Assembly (NCBI GenBank): GCA_964035015.1
Contig: OZ036015.1
Coordinates: 6,731,266-6,795,265 of the forward strand
DNA from: Corallium rubrum
Taxonomy: Eukaryota; Cnidaria; Anthozoa; Scleralcyonacea; Coralliidae
DNA length: 64,000 nt
Reading direction: 5' to 3'
Positions 41,013-52,937 of the stretch are shown here, in pieces. A program made the position numbers and the translations under genes. The first letter of the stretch is position 1, and each line of letters opens with the position of its first letter. The notes below the pieces were generated by a model, which saw nothing but the letters and a program-made list of their open reading frames with translations, was not told the DNA's origin and did not search any database.

Positions 41013-42256
41013 AGCCTGGTTTTCATATATCGTAATTCATCGGCGATCATCGGCGATACAGCTTTGCGATGAATTGCGATGAAATAGGATTATGAAAACC
41101 GACAATCGGGGACAATCCCCGATTATCGGCGATCATCGCAAGAACCAAAAAAATTTGTTTCCCCCGATGATCGCCGACTGTCGCCGATGAATTAAGACAA
41201 GGAAAACAAATGAAAACCGAAATCCGATGAAATAAGACAAATTAGGACCCAGTCTCTGGAAGAAAACCAAGCACTTCAAACATGCATGAAATAGACCCTT
41301 TCACGGTTTCGGACGCCATTTTGTTTGGGGGGCAAACAAACCCGGTTGCTAGGTAACTACGCATATTAGTCCTTGTTAAATGTTGTCAGATTCTACAATT
41401 CCATGTGTTTAAACGCTGTTTTTTACCTGAAAATCTGAAAGATATCCATTCATACTGTTTTATCACAACCACCAACACAACACTTGTCTCCACGACCCAT
41501 CTAAATCTCCAGAAGATACCGTAAAATAGTTGTATTTTGAACGATATTTCACAAATCTAGAAAGAAAGTTTAGGAAAACAGAAAATGTCTTCTTAATATG
41601 CTAATATAATAAAGCAGTTGTGAAATTTTACATTCAGTTTGAAGTATATATAAGCGGCAACCTCGGCGGCAACATCAGAATTCAAGAGATTCAAGGACCA
41701 AGGTTCGCTAATCAAGCGTAAATCACATTAAACTTTGTTTTTGTCGTAACAAAAGACTACTACGTACCTTTCCAAACTTAGAGAAAATTCCTCGAGAGGT
41801 ATGAATGGATATCTTTCAGATCTTCAGGTAAAAAACAGCGTTTAAACACATGGAATTGTAGAATCAGACAACATTCAACAAGGAATAATATGCGTAGTTA
41901 CCTAGCAACCGGGTTTGTTTGCCCCCCAAACAAAATGGCGTCCGAAACCGTGAAAGGGTCTATTGCCATGATTCTTCGGTTCTTCCCTTGTCTCACATAT
42001 TTTGTGCACCCAGAAACTCTTCTTTCTATATTTCTTACACAGTACCAGCGCTATGACGAGTGAAAGCTTCGTATAGAGTAATAATCTGTTGTTTAGGGGG
42101 CGCCCATTTTGACAAAAATATTATTTTCCCGCATTGATCGGTTATCTACGGCGACTGTCTGGAATGATCGGCGATCATCCCAGACAATCCCCGATCGTCG
42201 CAAATGTGAGCATCGGCGATGATCGGCGATGAAATGCGACAAATGAAAACCAGGCT
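41013..42256. mobile_element. Larger Harbinger-like MITE with the same ends
   Basis: It starts AGCCTGGTTTTCATATATCG and ends AAATGAAAACCAGGCT, flanked by TTA (41010-41012 and 42257-42259). The subterminal zone is full of TCGGCGATGATCGGCG-type repeats. It contains the foldback 41293-41960. Confidence 0.85.
41293..41960. mobile_element. Foldback with GACCCTTTCACGGTTTCGG ends, TA-flanked
   Basis: Arms of about 200 bp with few differences (CGCCATTTTGTTTGGGGGGC, AACCCGGTTGCTAGGTAAC and complements). TA on both sides. Nested in the Harbinger-like element. Confidence 0.88.
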
Positions 42257-42358
42257 TTAATGTCTGCTCCCGAGGGAAACAGTTAGTTTTGTTTTCCCGA
42301 GAGTCTTGATATTTCCCGAGACGAAGTCGAGGGAAACGATCTAGACTAAAACTACACC

Positions 42359-42545
42359 CGAGTAACATACGAGTAACATACGAGTACATACGAGTAACAT
42401 ACGAGTACATACGAGTACATACAAGTAACATACGAGTAACATACGAGTACATACGGGTAACACACGAGTAACATACGAGTACATACGAGTAACATACGAG
42501 TAACATACGAGAACATACGAGTAACATACGAGTACATACGACCAA
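42359..42545 (+). repeat. GAGTAACATAC / GAGTACATAC minisatellite, left arm
   Basis: A mix of 11-bp GAGTAACATAC and 10-bp GAGTACATAC units, about 18 in total. Confidence 0.93.
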
Positions 42546-43132
42546 ATTTCACTAAATATGCAATATGACTGACATACAAGTACATACAAGTTTATAGAAC
42601 TACTGAAATACGACTAACATGCAAAATACAAGCATCTAGAAGTACCACACGGAAAATTCTAAGCTGAAATGGCAAAATAGTATTTTTTTAATTACTTTTA
42701 CAAAGCAAGAACGACCCATTGCTGTTACTTAGGAAAAGTGGGCTCCAGCTCAGACCACTGGCTGTGTCAGCGGAGCCAAGTGAATGACATCATACGGTGT
42801 GTCTAACCTGGGTGTTTGATTTGTTGTGGTCTGATCAAATGTCAAATTGTCTTGAACAAATTTTAAGCAGGTCATATGACCTATGAATTTGAAGCCAATA
42901 GCTAAAGTTTACGCTACTGTATAAAGTGGTAGGAGGAGCCCACTTTTCCTAAGTAATGGGTCGTTCTTGCTTTGTAAAAGTAATAAAAAAATACTATTTT
43001 GCCATTTCAGCTTGGAATTATCCGTGTGGTACTTCTAGATGCTTGTATTTTGCATGTTAGTCGTATTTCAGTAGTTGTATAAATTTGTATATACTTGTAT
43101 GTCAGTCATATTGCATATTTAGTGAAATTTAG

Positions 43133-43296
43133 TCGTATGTACTCGTATGTTACTCGTATGTTACTCGTATGTTACTCGTATGTACTCGTATGTTACTCGT
43201 ATGTACTCGTATGTACTCGTATGTTATTCGTATGTACTCGTATGTTACTCGTGTGTACTTGTATGCTACTCGTATGTACTCGTATGTTACTCGGGT
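43133..43296 (-). repeat. Mirror minisatellite, right arm
   Basis: About 15 units of GTATGTTACTC and GTATGTACTC. The order of the two unit types differs from the left arm, so the arrays changed independently. Confidence 0.93.
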
Positions 43297-43377
43297 GTAG
43301 TTTTAGTCTAGATCGAGGGAAACATCGAGACTCGAGAGAGAACAAAACTAACTGTTTCCCGAGGGATCAGACATTAA

Positions 43378-45310
43378 GTGCTTTGTTATATAGCTAGAGT
43401 TTCGCTGAATAATTTCGATGTTTATCAAGGGAAAGTACACAAACGAAAAAACTGAAAGACTTACCAAAACATTTCGCCTGGCTCTGTAATTTCACATCAA
43501 CCAAACAAATACGAGTCTGAACAAAAGAACAGCAATACAGTTTTCCAGTTAATCTTCACACATGCTTTAAAGACCTATAAATATTCTTTTTTCGTACTAA
43601 ACAAGCTTTTGTTTATAGGATACCGTGAAGAGTTCAAAGTTCTAGCGGGCAACAATTGAAAACTTATTGACCGAGCAGGCAATAAGTTCTCAACCAGACA
43701 CAGTGCTAACAAGAAACTATTTCTTAAAAGAAATAGCTGTTTCGTTCCGGTCAGTCGTTTATGAGGGTCTGTTTCAACAGCAATGACGAATTTTAGCTCA
43801 ACTAATTATTTCCCCCATGTAGACTGGCGCGACAATTTTTACTACGCGCCTGCGTTTCATACGACAAATTTAATTTAGACGATTTTTGTTTTGCATACAA
43901 ACAAACTAGAAATATGCTGAAGCGAGAAGATTATAATAAAACTACAAAAAAAAAATTTAAGCTTCGTCTAATAAAACGAACACACATTTCAGACGTTGTA
44001 CCGTCTGATCATAGGCGTCACTGACATTCAGGTTAGATCATGACGGTTACTCTCTCCTCCGCAGTCCAGAGGGCAGGCTCTATTGATTATTTCAGGTTAT
44101 TCGCAGTCGCATAAATTCGACTGAATTTAAATGTGACGTGCTAGCGGTCTCGCGATTTTCGTGAGAACGCAATTATTTTGGCAACGTAAATCTTCTATTC
44201 AGTAGCAATACTCTTCTGACCGTCTATAGGAGGAAAATAAAACGTTACCAAAATAATTGCTTTCTCGGGAAAATTGCGAGACGCTAGCACGTCGCATTTA
44301 AATTTCATGCAGCTGATTTATTTATGACACCGTGGTATTTATTGAATAATCGCCAATAGCAAATCCATAAATTTCCAAGGCCAAAAGGATCAATATAAAT
44401 TAGGTCAATAACGGACTATCATCATTTTCGTCGTCATAGGTCATAGTTTAATTCTCGAATCAGAATAATCCATTTAGATGGGCCACAAATGAATGATAAC
44501 GAACTTCTAGCCTCAAACTATTGACATTGTTCATAAAATAGCTATATTTTAAAATTATTAGACACGCGTGAAACAGTGCGACTGACCTTTTGGAACGCGC
44601 AGTTGCCATACATAACGAATGCATTCTCGAGTTCAACGAGGGGAAAGTTCCTACTTTCTACAGCACAAGATTGATGATTCGCTTCGCAAGGGATTGTTTA
44701 CGTCTTCAAATTAGTGAAATTACTCTAGATCAGCAATATTTTCACTTCGTTTTGGCGTTTAACCACGCCTCCAACTAAATTTTTTATGCGGAATTTTGAT
44801 TTCATTGGATAAGATCACAGTTATGTCAACAACACTGCACTACGATTGGACGATTTTCATCTGTGATGACAGTTTCTTTTGTGATGTCAATGGAAAGCTA
44901 ATACAGTAACAGTTTCGTTCCTGCGGGGAACGAAACAAAAAGCGGTGCCCTGTGGCGTTCAAAATATCGCGTTAAAAATGTCGCGTCAAGAATATGCTAT
45001 TGATTCCTAACGAACAAACTCTCCATTGAAATTCTAGCTATATAACAATACAAGTTAGAACATACTGTAGTGCGTTGGCTGCAGAAGAGGCCAAACCTCC
45101 ATTCACATTACAGTGAAATGAAAGTAAGTAGGGTGCTGCCTATAGCAGTAAACGTAAATTTTACGGAATAGATTTAACTCCAATTGGTGTTACTCTGTTA
45201 CCGTTTGTACTCCAAACGATGACAGAATGACATTAAATGAAGTTCAATCTACTCTGTGTATTTAATCTACTCTGTAGAATTTACTGTGTATTGAAACAAC
45301 AATCGAAATA
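43378..45310. other. Probable large element with small foldback inside; no gene recognised
   Basis: GTTATATAGCTAGAGTTTCG at 43385 is mirrored by GAAATTCTAGCTATATAAC at about 45030-45048, suggesting a 1.66-kb element. A 62-codon frame at 44590-44778 has no recognisable motif. Interior sequence gives no transposase. Confidence 0.45.
44131..44297. mobile_element. 167-bp foldback, TTAA-flanked
   Basis: ATGTGACGTGCTAGCGGTCT at the start, AGACGCTAGCACGTCGCAT at the end, TTAA at 44127-44130 and 44298-44301. ATTATTTTGG/CCAAAATAAT blocks inside. Confidence 0.85.
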
Positions 45311-45321
45311 TAGTAAGGTTC

Positions 45322-45342
45322 AGCCCCCCCCCCCCCCCCCCC
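45322..45342. repeat. Poly-C run
   Basis: About 20 C directly after GAAATATAGTAAGGTTCAG, the opening of the ACTGCCGAAA foldback family, whose remainder is missing here. Confidence 0.8.
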
Positions 45343-46180
45343 TGATATAAAACAACAGACATGTAACTACAAAACTGATGCAATATGAATTGTGTCAGGA
45401 AATAAACTGTAAACAGTGTATTCAATCTACCGAGTGTATGCATTTTGAGTATCTATGTGACGTTTCCGTGTTTTGAGTATTTTATATGACGTTTTTTAAC
45501 CTTTAGGGGTGGGTGGGGTGGGGGGGTGTCTCCCCCAATGGTCTCCGAGACCGTTCTCGTGAAAAGTTTAAATCAGTTGAGAAACGTGCAGGGGGGGGGG
45601 TTACATTGTTTTAAGGTACTAGAGTAGTGTGTTATACATATAGCAGGCATGCATATGTTATAAATTACAATACTAAGTTCTATACAAAATGCCTCCAACT
45701 TGTTTTTACATTTACGACTTGTTTATAAATTAATCTAAACATATTCTGACATGTATCATTCTATGTTCTGGTTTGATTTCAACAAAATTATGTAATTTAT
45801 GGCTTTTGGATTACTCTTAAATACTGGCCTCAAAATGCCGGAAATAGCGTTTCAGAGACCCTAGAAATCCAAAATTTTCCGGGCGAGCATGCCCCCAAAC
45901 ACCCTAGGAAATCGAGGTTCACCCCCCCAACTCAAGACCCTGACTACGTCACTGAATTTCATCCCGGTTGACCGGGACAAATTTCATACCGGGCCAAAAA
46001 GCGCGGGAATTTAAGGAAATGGACAAAAAAGCAAAAACTCACCCTAATTCTGCTATGTTAGAAGTTATTTCACTTTTATTCAAGTGTTTTGTCTTTAGAC
46101 TTGACCGTTTGGACAAAATTCTGACCATAATATTCAAAGTTACAAGCATTTCAGTTAAGTAAACTTCATCCCGGTGTACC

Positions 46181-46897
46181 AAGGGTCCCCATACCCATTC
46201 ACAAAATGCATTCACGTAAAAATATTTAGTCTTTTCACGAGTCACGAAAAATCGCAAAAACTCTTTCACGTCCACACAAAAATCGAGGCAATGACGATTC
46301 ACGTAAAAATACAAAAGAAATTCACGGATTAATATTTCGCATCATCTAACTGACTATAACAATATTTCGCATTCTCGAAGTCTGCAGAATGCAGCAAGTT
46401 AGAAAGATTTCTTTCCGTCCTTGCAGTCCATTGTAAAGGTCTGTAAACACTGCGATCATCGGCAAAATTGCGCCTGGCGTCGCTTTTTATTATCTTTGTC
46501 TCAACACTCTGAAGCCTGAAGGTCTCCGTTTGACGAGTACAATCGTCTGGAGTTAGGCAGAGTAAAATAGTCAAAATAATCTGTAAGTATAGCCAGCGTA
46601 AAATAGCAAGTACATGCTATTCCGGTGTTCAACTATTCGAAGACAGACAAGACAAACAACAGAACTTCTATAAATCCTAAAAAAACTGTTCACGCAAAAC
46701 AGACGATTCACGAATCACGTTTAATTCTAGCTTTCATTCACGGGTCACGGTTAAATCAAAAGTTACTTTCACGTGCACGTAAAAAGATTTGAAACCTTAC
46801 GATCACGAAATCACGGATTAAAATAATCATCGATCACGTTTCACGGGTAAGTAAAATAACCCAATCACGCTTCACGCGAAAAATATAGAGGACCCTC
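46181..46897. mobile_element. Element rich in TTCACG motifs
   Basis: AAGGGTCCCC at the left and GAGGACCCTC at the right are short inverted ends, flanked by TGTACC. Both ends carry many TCACG and CACGTAAAAA motifs (46201-46325 and 46685-46885), mirrored across a different centre that includes a 46543 fragment of the GTCTGGxGTTAGxCAGAGTAAAA satellite motif. Confidence 0.6.
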
Positions 46898-46913
46898 TGT
46901 ACCGGGATGTCGC

Positions 46914-48197
46914 CACTGACCTATATATTTAACTGGACTGCGGGTGCTGGTCAAAAATGTGTCCGCATTTTCACTTTCAAAATGGCGGCATTTATGGGTC
47001 CTTCTGATAATGGTAGCGACCACTGACATGTACTTATCGTAGGAAAACAGAATATTTATGTAAACACAAAGCGATTTTCTTACTTTATTAATATATCGTT
47101 CCTATGCGAGGGCTTCCCCAGAGGTGAATAAAATCGTCTGGCGTTAGCCAGAATAAAATACCAAATACCAATTCGGACAGGAAAGAGTTAGAGAGATAGT
47201 TTATAAATCGTTCCTGTCCGAGGTGTTGGAACGACTCAAGAGGCCTGCTGGATTATTTGTCTGACCAAATACTAGGAATATATCGCCTCCCATGTAAACA
47301 GCCCCTAAGAAGAACTCGGTACGCCTCGCTTCTTTACGATTTTCTCGTGATCTTCAGCGGTTCTTTATAGAGCTGGCGACTTCATAAAACAAAATGTTTG
47401 TAGATTTCCATGACCATGTGTATTGACAGTCTTGTTTATTTTATTGCCAAGTGTTCGTGCGGTTACCGCCGGCCGGCGCGTCTTTTTAATTCAGACTGCT
47501 AGAAAGCTACAACAGTAATTGTCTAGGATTATTATTATTGTAGTTCAGAACTTACAATAAGACTCTTACCATGAAAACATCCCGGGCCGCTCAGGCTCAG
47601 CAACAAACATAAATACTAAAAATCTTTTGTTTACACAAACTCGAGACCAGGACGATATTATGCTGACTCAACAAAGTTTGCCTAGTCCGTCTACTCCGAA
47701 CGTTTTCTCAAGAAATAATCCACTGTAGGAGTTATAAAATATATTGGCAGAAAGATAATTCACCTTGCTACAACATACGTACAGTTTATCCGACCAAATA
47801 GCTTAGTTTACCTAAAAAAAGCGAAATACCGAACATGTCCAAATCACAATAGCGGCCGCTATTTTGAAATTTTTTCCTCGTATGTATTATAATGTCTTCT
47901 CCGAATGTTTTCTCGAGAAATAAACCACTGTAGAAGCTATCAAATATATTGGAAGAAAGATAATTCATCTGGCTACAACATACGTACAGTTTATTCGACC
48001 AAATAGCTTAGTTTTCTTTAAAAAAGCGAAATACCGAACATGTCCAACACGAACTAGAGATCTTAGGTATCGGTCAGCGACCTTCACCATTAGCAAAAGG
48101 ACCCATAAATGCCGCCATTTTGAAAGTGAAAATGCGGACACTTTCCTAACTCAAAGGTAATAGGAGCACGCAGTCCAGTTAAATATATAGGTCAGTG
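46914..48197. mobile_element. 1.28-kb hAT-type foldback with 8-bp duplication
   Basis: CACTGACCTATATATTTAAC and complement are the ends; GATGTCGC is duplicated at 46906-46913 and 48198-48205. The arms mirror CCGCATTTTCACTTTCAAAA and ATTTATGGGTCC. The interior holds two direct copies of a block of about 125 bp (47713 and 47919, AAGATAATTCAYCTKGCTAC) that recurs inverted at 50815-50945. Confidence 0.88.
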
Positions 48198-48485
48198 GAT
48201 GTCGCGTTTGTATGGGAAAAAATCAGTCCCGGTCTCCATATAAACGCAACCGCGAAAATAACAGTAAATTATCTACAAGCCGAAATCCCGGTACACCGGG
48301 ACGTCCTGGTACACTGCGATCATATAAACAGACCCTTAGAGTCTGTAAAATCTTCCTGCAAAAGCCAGGAAATGGCATTTCAGCGACTCTCGATTTCAAA
48401 ATTTCCTGGGGGAGCATCCCCCGGACCCCCCTAAAAATTTATTTGGATTTCGGCTCCCCCCTTTCAAAGTCCTGGCTACGTACCT

Positions 48486-48640
48486 GGTAAGGTTAGGTAT
48501 ACTGCCGAAATAGAGAACGTAGGAGTCTAACGTTTCGAGCGAAGGCCCGGCCTTCGTCAGAGGGAAACGAAGGACCTTCGCTCGAAACATTAGACTCCTA
48601 ACTATTATAAGTGGCTCGAAACGTTAGATTCCTAAACTTT
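48486..48640. mobile_element. Foldback of the ACTGCCGAAA family, rearranged
   Basis: GGTTAGGTATACTGCCGAAA opens; GTAGGAGTCTAACGTTTCGA and AACATTAGACTCCTA pair; a second partial AAACGTTAGATTCCTA follows at 48617. The right terminus is lost. Confidence 0.7.
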
Positions 48641-48751
48641 AAATCCCATACATATGTATATACTTTTTGTTTCTTTTTTTGTTAGTTGTTATTTTAGGTT
48701 TCTTTACATAGATATTTATTTAATTTTAATATACTTACATCTAAATAGTGT

Positions 48752-49405
48752 CCCACAGTAAAACAATAAAGGAACCATTTTTAACCAGCTCAGGTAAGAA
48801 TGGGTTAATCACTTGTTAACTCATTGCTGCCTAGGATGTCTGAGGGTTCTCTCTTTGATGAGTAAAATCATCCGGTGGTAGACAGAGTAAAACAATAAAG
48901 GAACTATTTTTGACCAGCTCAAGCAGGAATGGGTTAATCACTTGTTAACTCATTGCTGCCTAGGATGTCTGAGGGTTCTCTCTTTGATGAGTAAAATCAT
49001 CTGGTGTTAGACAGAGTAAAACAATAAAGGAACCATTTTTGACCAGCTCAGGCAGGAATGGATTAATCACTTGTTAACTCATTGCTGCCTAGGATGGCTG
49101 AGGGTTCTCTCTTTGATGAGTAAAATCATCTGGTGTTAGACAGAGTAAAACAATAAAGAAACCATTTTTGACCAGCTCAGGCAGGAATGGATTAATCACT
49201 TGTTAACCAGCATTGAGAACCTTCTTCTTTCAAAGAGAGAACCTTCAGGCATCCTAGACAGCAATGAGTTAACAAATGATTAACCCATTCCTACCTGAGC
49301 TGGTCAAAAATGGTTCCTTTATTGTTTTACTCTGTCCAACACCAGATGATTTTACTCATCAAAGAGAGAACCCTCAGACATCCAAACATGAGTTAACAAG
49401 TGATT
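48752..49405. repeat. 129-bp satellite, orientation switch inside the array
   Basis: From 48752 to about 49205 the satellite of BLOC1S6 intron 3 runs in the opposite orientation (about 3.5 units). After CCAGCATTGAGAACCTTCTT it runs in the forward orientation to 49405 (about 1.5 units). Confidence 0.9.
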
Positions 49406-49408
49406 AAG

Positions 49409-49690
49409 GTGGCTCGATACAGTTTTTAGTGCAAAGTTTCACAGAAACTTTGCAGTATTGTGATGAGCGGCGAAAATTCACACGATACATAGATAGTGTA
49501 AACTTTCCGGGGGGTTAATTTACCAGGTTTACAGGTTAACGACATACATACTTGTCGTAGTTGAAAGGCTAAAACCAGTGAAAATGTGAAACACTCGTAT
49601 CAGTCTTTCATAGACGACAAATATTTATGTCGCTTAAAGCTCATAAGCCATATAAACAGCGATAACGTACAGGCCGGTTTGTACCAGCCG
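49409..49690. repeat. Repeat shared with the 33361-35154 element
   Basis: After TTAAGGTGGCTCGATACAG the sequence TTTAGTGCAAAGTTTCACAG through GGTTTGTACC matches 33393-33625, with a 30-bp insert near 49507-49545. It joins a GGTGGCTC end to the body of another TTAA element. Confidence 0.75.
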
Positions 49691-49829
49691 GCGCAGAGAA
49701 AGAGCCTGGGTACGAGGTTGGGTTTCTTTCAGAAATTTCTAGATTTTGGTGGCGTCAGCATTTGACGCGCATCACACGTAATGACGCAAGATGGCGTCAG
49801 CAGCTCGCATACGTCATGTCATTTTGATG

Positions 49830-50518
49830 CAGGGGCGCAACTAGGGGGGTGCAGTGGAGGTTGGGGGGGGGGTGCAACCCCTACCCTTTTTGTGAGACGT
49901 CCAATACTAGGTTAGACATTAGAAAAACAAATAATTGATCGTCTGTTGTAGTAGTACGCAACACAATTCTCCGCAAATCTGGCGAAACTCAGAGGCTTCT
50001 AGTTCGGCTTCCATCTCGTACCCAATCTCGTTCCCAGAGGCCACGTTCCCCTTACCCAGCAGGCGGGAAACGAGAGGCTCTGGGATAATCCATTCATGCC
50101 ATCACAGGATTCTTGTTATCCAGAAGAAGAGTAATCATGTTCATCAGCCAATGAAATATCGATGTGAAATGGATTATCCCAGAGTCTCTCGTTTCCCGGG
50201 TGGGGACCCAGTTTGTAATATGCTACACCAAGTTTTTCCTAAAAACAACCGCTTTTCTGAATTTGTGGGCTCAGCTTTCGAATCTCATGGCGAAAATGAA
50301 CCAATCATAATGGTGTGATAATTTCTTCGTTTTGACAGTAAACTACACTCACTGTAGAATTAGATGAAAAAGTTCGTTCAAATTGCTGCAAATGCTGTTT
50401 CCGAGGTTCTAGATTTCAAAAATTTCCGGGGATGACCCCCAGACCCCCCTACAGATGTGGTCACTAATTGCCACTACTGTTCCCCTCTCTCACTTTTTGA
50501 CAGCTTGCTACGGCACTG

Positions 50519-50586
<68 letters not shown>

Positions 50587-50718
50587 GGTGGTTGTTGAGT
50601 GTTCTCGAAGAAGCATAACAAGGATATCTAGTATCCCAAATTGTTTAGAATACTGAATGACTTTGCCCTTTTTTTGCGTTCTACTCCTGCCCTGGAAATT
50701 TTCTAGTTGCGCCCCCTG
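49830..50718. mobile_element. hAT-like MITE, CAGGGGCGCAACTAG ends
   Basis: CAGGGGCGCAACTAGGGGGG and TCTAGTTGCGCCCCCTG are inverted termini. The 8-bp flanks do not match, so the duplication is lost or the family differs. A hairpin at 50075-50205 (GGCTCTGGGATAATCC) and a TTG array lie inside. Confidence 0.65.
50518..50600 (+). repeat. TTG trinucleotide array
   Basis: About 24 uninterrupted TTG units, then GTGGTGGTTGTTG. Confidence 0.97.
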
Positions 50719-51275
50719 TGATGGTCCTACGTTTGCCCGGGTTTACATGAGAATGTTTCTACCGGGAAGATTTCACTGGAATACCCAGGACGTTCAACAA
50801 ACATCTCTAGTTCGTGTTGGACATGTTCGCTATTTCGCTTTTTTTAAGAAAACTAAACTATTTGGTCGGATTAGCAAGGTGAATTATCTTTCTGCCAATA
50901 TATTTTATAAGTTCTACAGTGGATTATTTCTTGAGAAAACGTTCGAACTAGCAAATGACTAGGCACTCCTCTTCTCCGTGAAAGCCATTTTTGTTTTTAC
51001 ATCACATGACAAATCTTGCAAAGTCAGCATAATATCGTCCCGGCAAAGCGAGATGGAGTGTTTACATGAGAAAAATTGTCTTGGCTTTGCCAGCGGGACG
51101 GGATGAAAAACGTCCCGGCAAACATCTTTCCATATAAACGGAACGATAAATAAGAGAGATATACATGCATGGCGAGATCCCCGGCAAACGTCCCGTTCCG
51201 GCAAACGTCCCGTCCCGGCAAACGTCCCGTCCCGGCAGACTCCCGTCCCACCTCCCATGTAAACAGCCCCTAATT
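50710..51275. mobile_element. Remnant with CGTCCCGGCAAA repeats and an AGGGGCTGTTTACATGG end
   Basis: CCCATGTAAACAGCCCCTAA at 51255-51274 is a probable terminus (AGGGGCTGTTTACATGG next to TTA); the same terminus is at 47291-47310. Inside are GGCAAACGTCCCGTTCCGGC repeats (51180-51245) and an inverted copy of the block found in 46914-48197. Confidence 0.6.
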
Positions 51276-51502
51276 GGTAAACATTCTTACGAACACGAAT
51301 TATATCATGCGAGTTTTTTTTATTTCCGTCCTAAGATTTTCCCCAACGCAATGCACATTCACCGAATTTGATGAAATTACTATGTCGAGCTACAGTTAAT
51401 CTCTCTGATATTAGTCATCAAGGGACGACCTCCCTGAAAGCAATGTATACAGCATGACCTGTATCCTACCCCCTCATTCCTCTCTCTCCCCCCTCCCCCA
51501 CC

Positions 51503-52699
51503 GGGAGTAGCTAATGGTCGTGGGTAAAATGTCGTGGGTCGTGGGTAAAAAGTCGTGGGTCGTGATTTTTTCCAAACGCACCCGGCATTTCCGCGTACTT
51601 ATTTAAATGCAATTACTAATATTTCGAAAACTATAGCTTAAAACAACACAAAATTTACCGAGAATGGTCGGAAACGCCGTGTGCGTTTACAATATATTGC
51701 TCTGCGTGACGTTCAGTGATACGCTTTGCAATAATTTTCACGCACATTTGTTTTCATGGGCAGAATTAAGAACATATTCAGAATACTTTTCTTCGTAAAG
51801 TTTGTGAAGTTCTAAGCGAAACGTTCCAAAATATCAGCTTTCGATCAAACAAGTTTCAGAGTCAATTAGCTCACTCAGGCGGTTGGTTCTATAATAGCAT
51901 GGACACGCGGGTTTCAAATTTAACTCACCCGTCGATATCTCCGCAAATGCGCAGTGTAGCGATTGTGATTCACTTTAAATTCTTTAGTATAATCGTACTC
52001 CTTTTACTATTGGTGTCGATAATACTTCTGATTGTAATACCCACACTGAACTTTGACAATATTTAATATTAACGATTACTCTTGACCTCGCTCTTGACAA
52101 TGCAATCAATCACCTTCGCCAAGTTTGTGCAAAATCCACTTCCCCCGAATAGCTACAATCCTGGTCAAAATCACTCGGACACTTTGCTTTAAGTGACGTC
52201 TGAAATCAAATTTCCTTCGGAAAATCATTCCCCCCGCTCCCCCCATCCAATGTTGATAAAACAATTGCACTGAACATACTTTGCATTTCATTTTCTAACC
52301 AACATTGAACTGGGGGAGAGGGGGGCAATGTCTTTGGAAGTTTGGAACATAATCTTAGAAATTGATGCGCTTAAGTTCTTTTTACGCGACTGTCCGAGTG
52401 AATTTTGGCCAGGATTGTCTGAGAATAACCGTGTCAATGAAAAACACCATTTCCCTCACTGTTGGTGGGTTTATTCGGCTAAAATTTCATTAATTTATTA
52501 TTGAATTCAATTTATTCAACTTCAATAATACATTTATTTCATTCTATAATTTATTCACAATTTTTTGGAAAAATCACGACCCACGACTCTTTACCCACGA
52601 CCTACGACTTTTTACCCACGACCCACGACTTTTTACCCACGACCCACGACTTTTTACCCACGACCCACGACTTTTTACCCACGACCATTAGCTACTCCC
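51503..52699. mobile_element. 1.2-kb foldback with GTCGTGGGTAAAA repeats
   Basis: GGGAGTAGCTAATGGTCGTG at the left is mirrored by CCATTAGCTACTCCC at 52685-52699. The left arm carries about three GTCGTGGGTAAAAA units (51527-51575) and the right arm five to six complementary ACCCACGACTTTTT units (52576-52685). A second palindrome, ATCCTGGTCAAAATCACTCG and complement, lies inside at 52160-52427. Confidence 0.85.
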
Positions 52700-52870
52700 C
52701 CCCCCCCTACCCCCTTAATAGTGATAGGTGGCCACACCATCTCATCCGTCCGACACTTCCGCTATCAATCAGTTTGGTGACGACCCTGGCCACCTTCTTA
52801 AGACGTCTCACAAGTTGTGTTTACATTAGTGTGTTTGTACTCGTTTCGGAAGAGAGAAGGATTCGCAATA

Positions 52871-52937
52871 ATGGCTAAAAGATTTTCATGGCATCATTTC
52901 TTGATTCTGACCGTGATCTTGGTTACTACTACATCAG
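52871..52937 (+). CDS. RTK exon 1 (signal peptide)
   Basis: ATG in the context GCAATAATGG opens 22 codons with a basic start and a hydrophobic core (HHFLILTVILV). The donor TCAG|GTGAGA gives phase 1, which matches the micro-exon at 57452. Linked by phase and orientation only. Confidence 0.6.

Larger units (their letters stand above)
42261..43373. mobile_element. 1.1-kb foldback with a minisatellite in each arm, TTAA-flanked
   Basis: It starts TGTCTGCTCCCGAGGGAAAC after TTAA (42257-42260) and ends GAGGGATCAGACA before TTAA (43374-43377). Inner arms mirror GCATCTAGAAGTACCACACG and AGCAAGAACGACCCATT. The array GAGTAACATAC lies at 42359-42545 and its complement at 43133-43296. Confidence 0.93.

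Noticed and set aside
44590..44778. 62-codon frame with ordinary amino-acid composition
   Set aside because: No family resemblance, no flanking splice signals that extend it, and it lies in a probable large transposon; too weak to call a gene.
52565..52780. Plus-strand frame with repeated RPTTFYP
   Set aside because: Translation of the ACCCACGACTTTTT repeats in a foldback arm.
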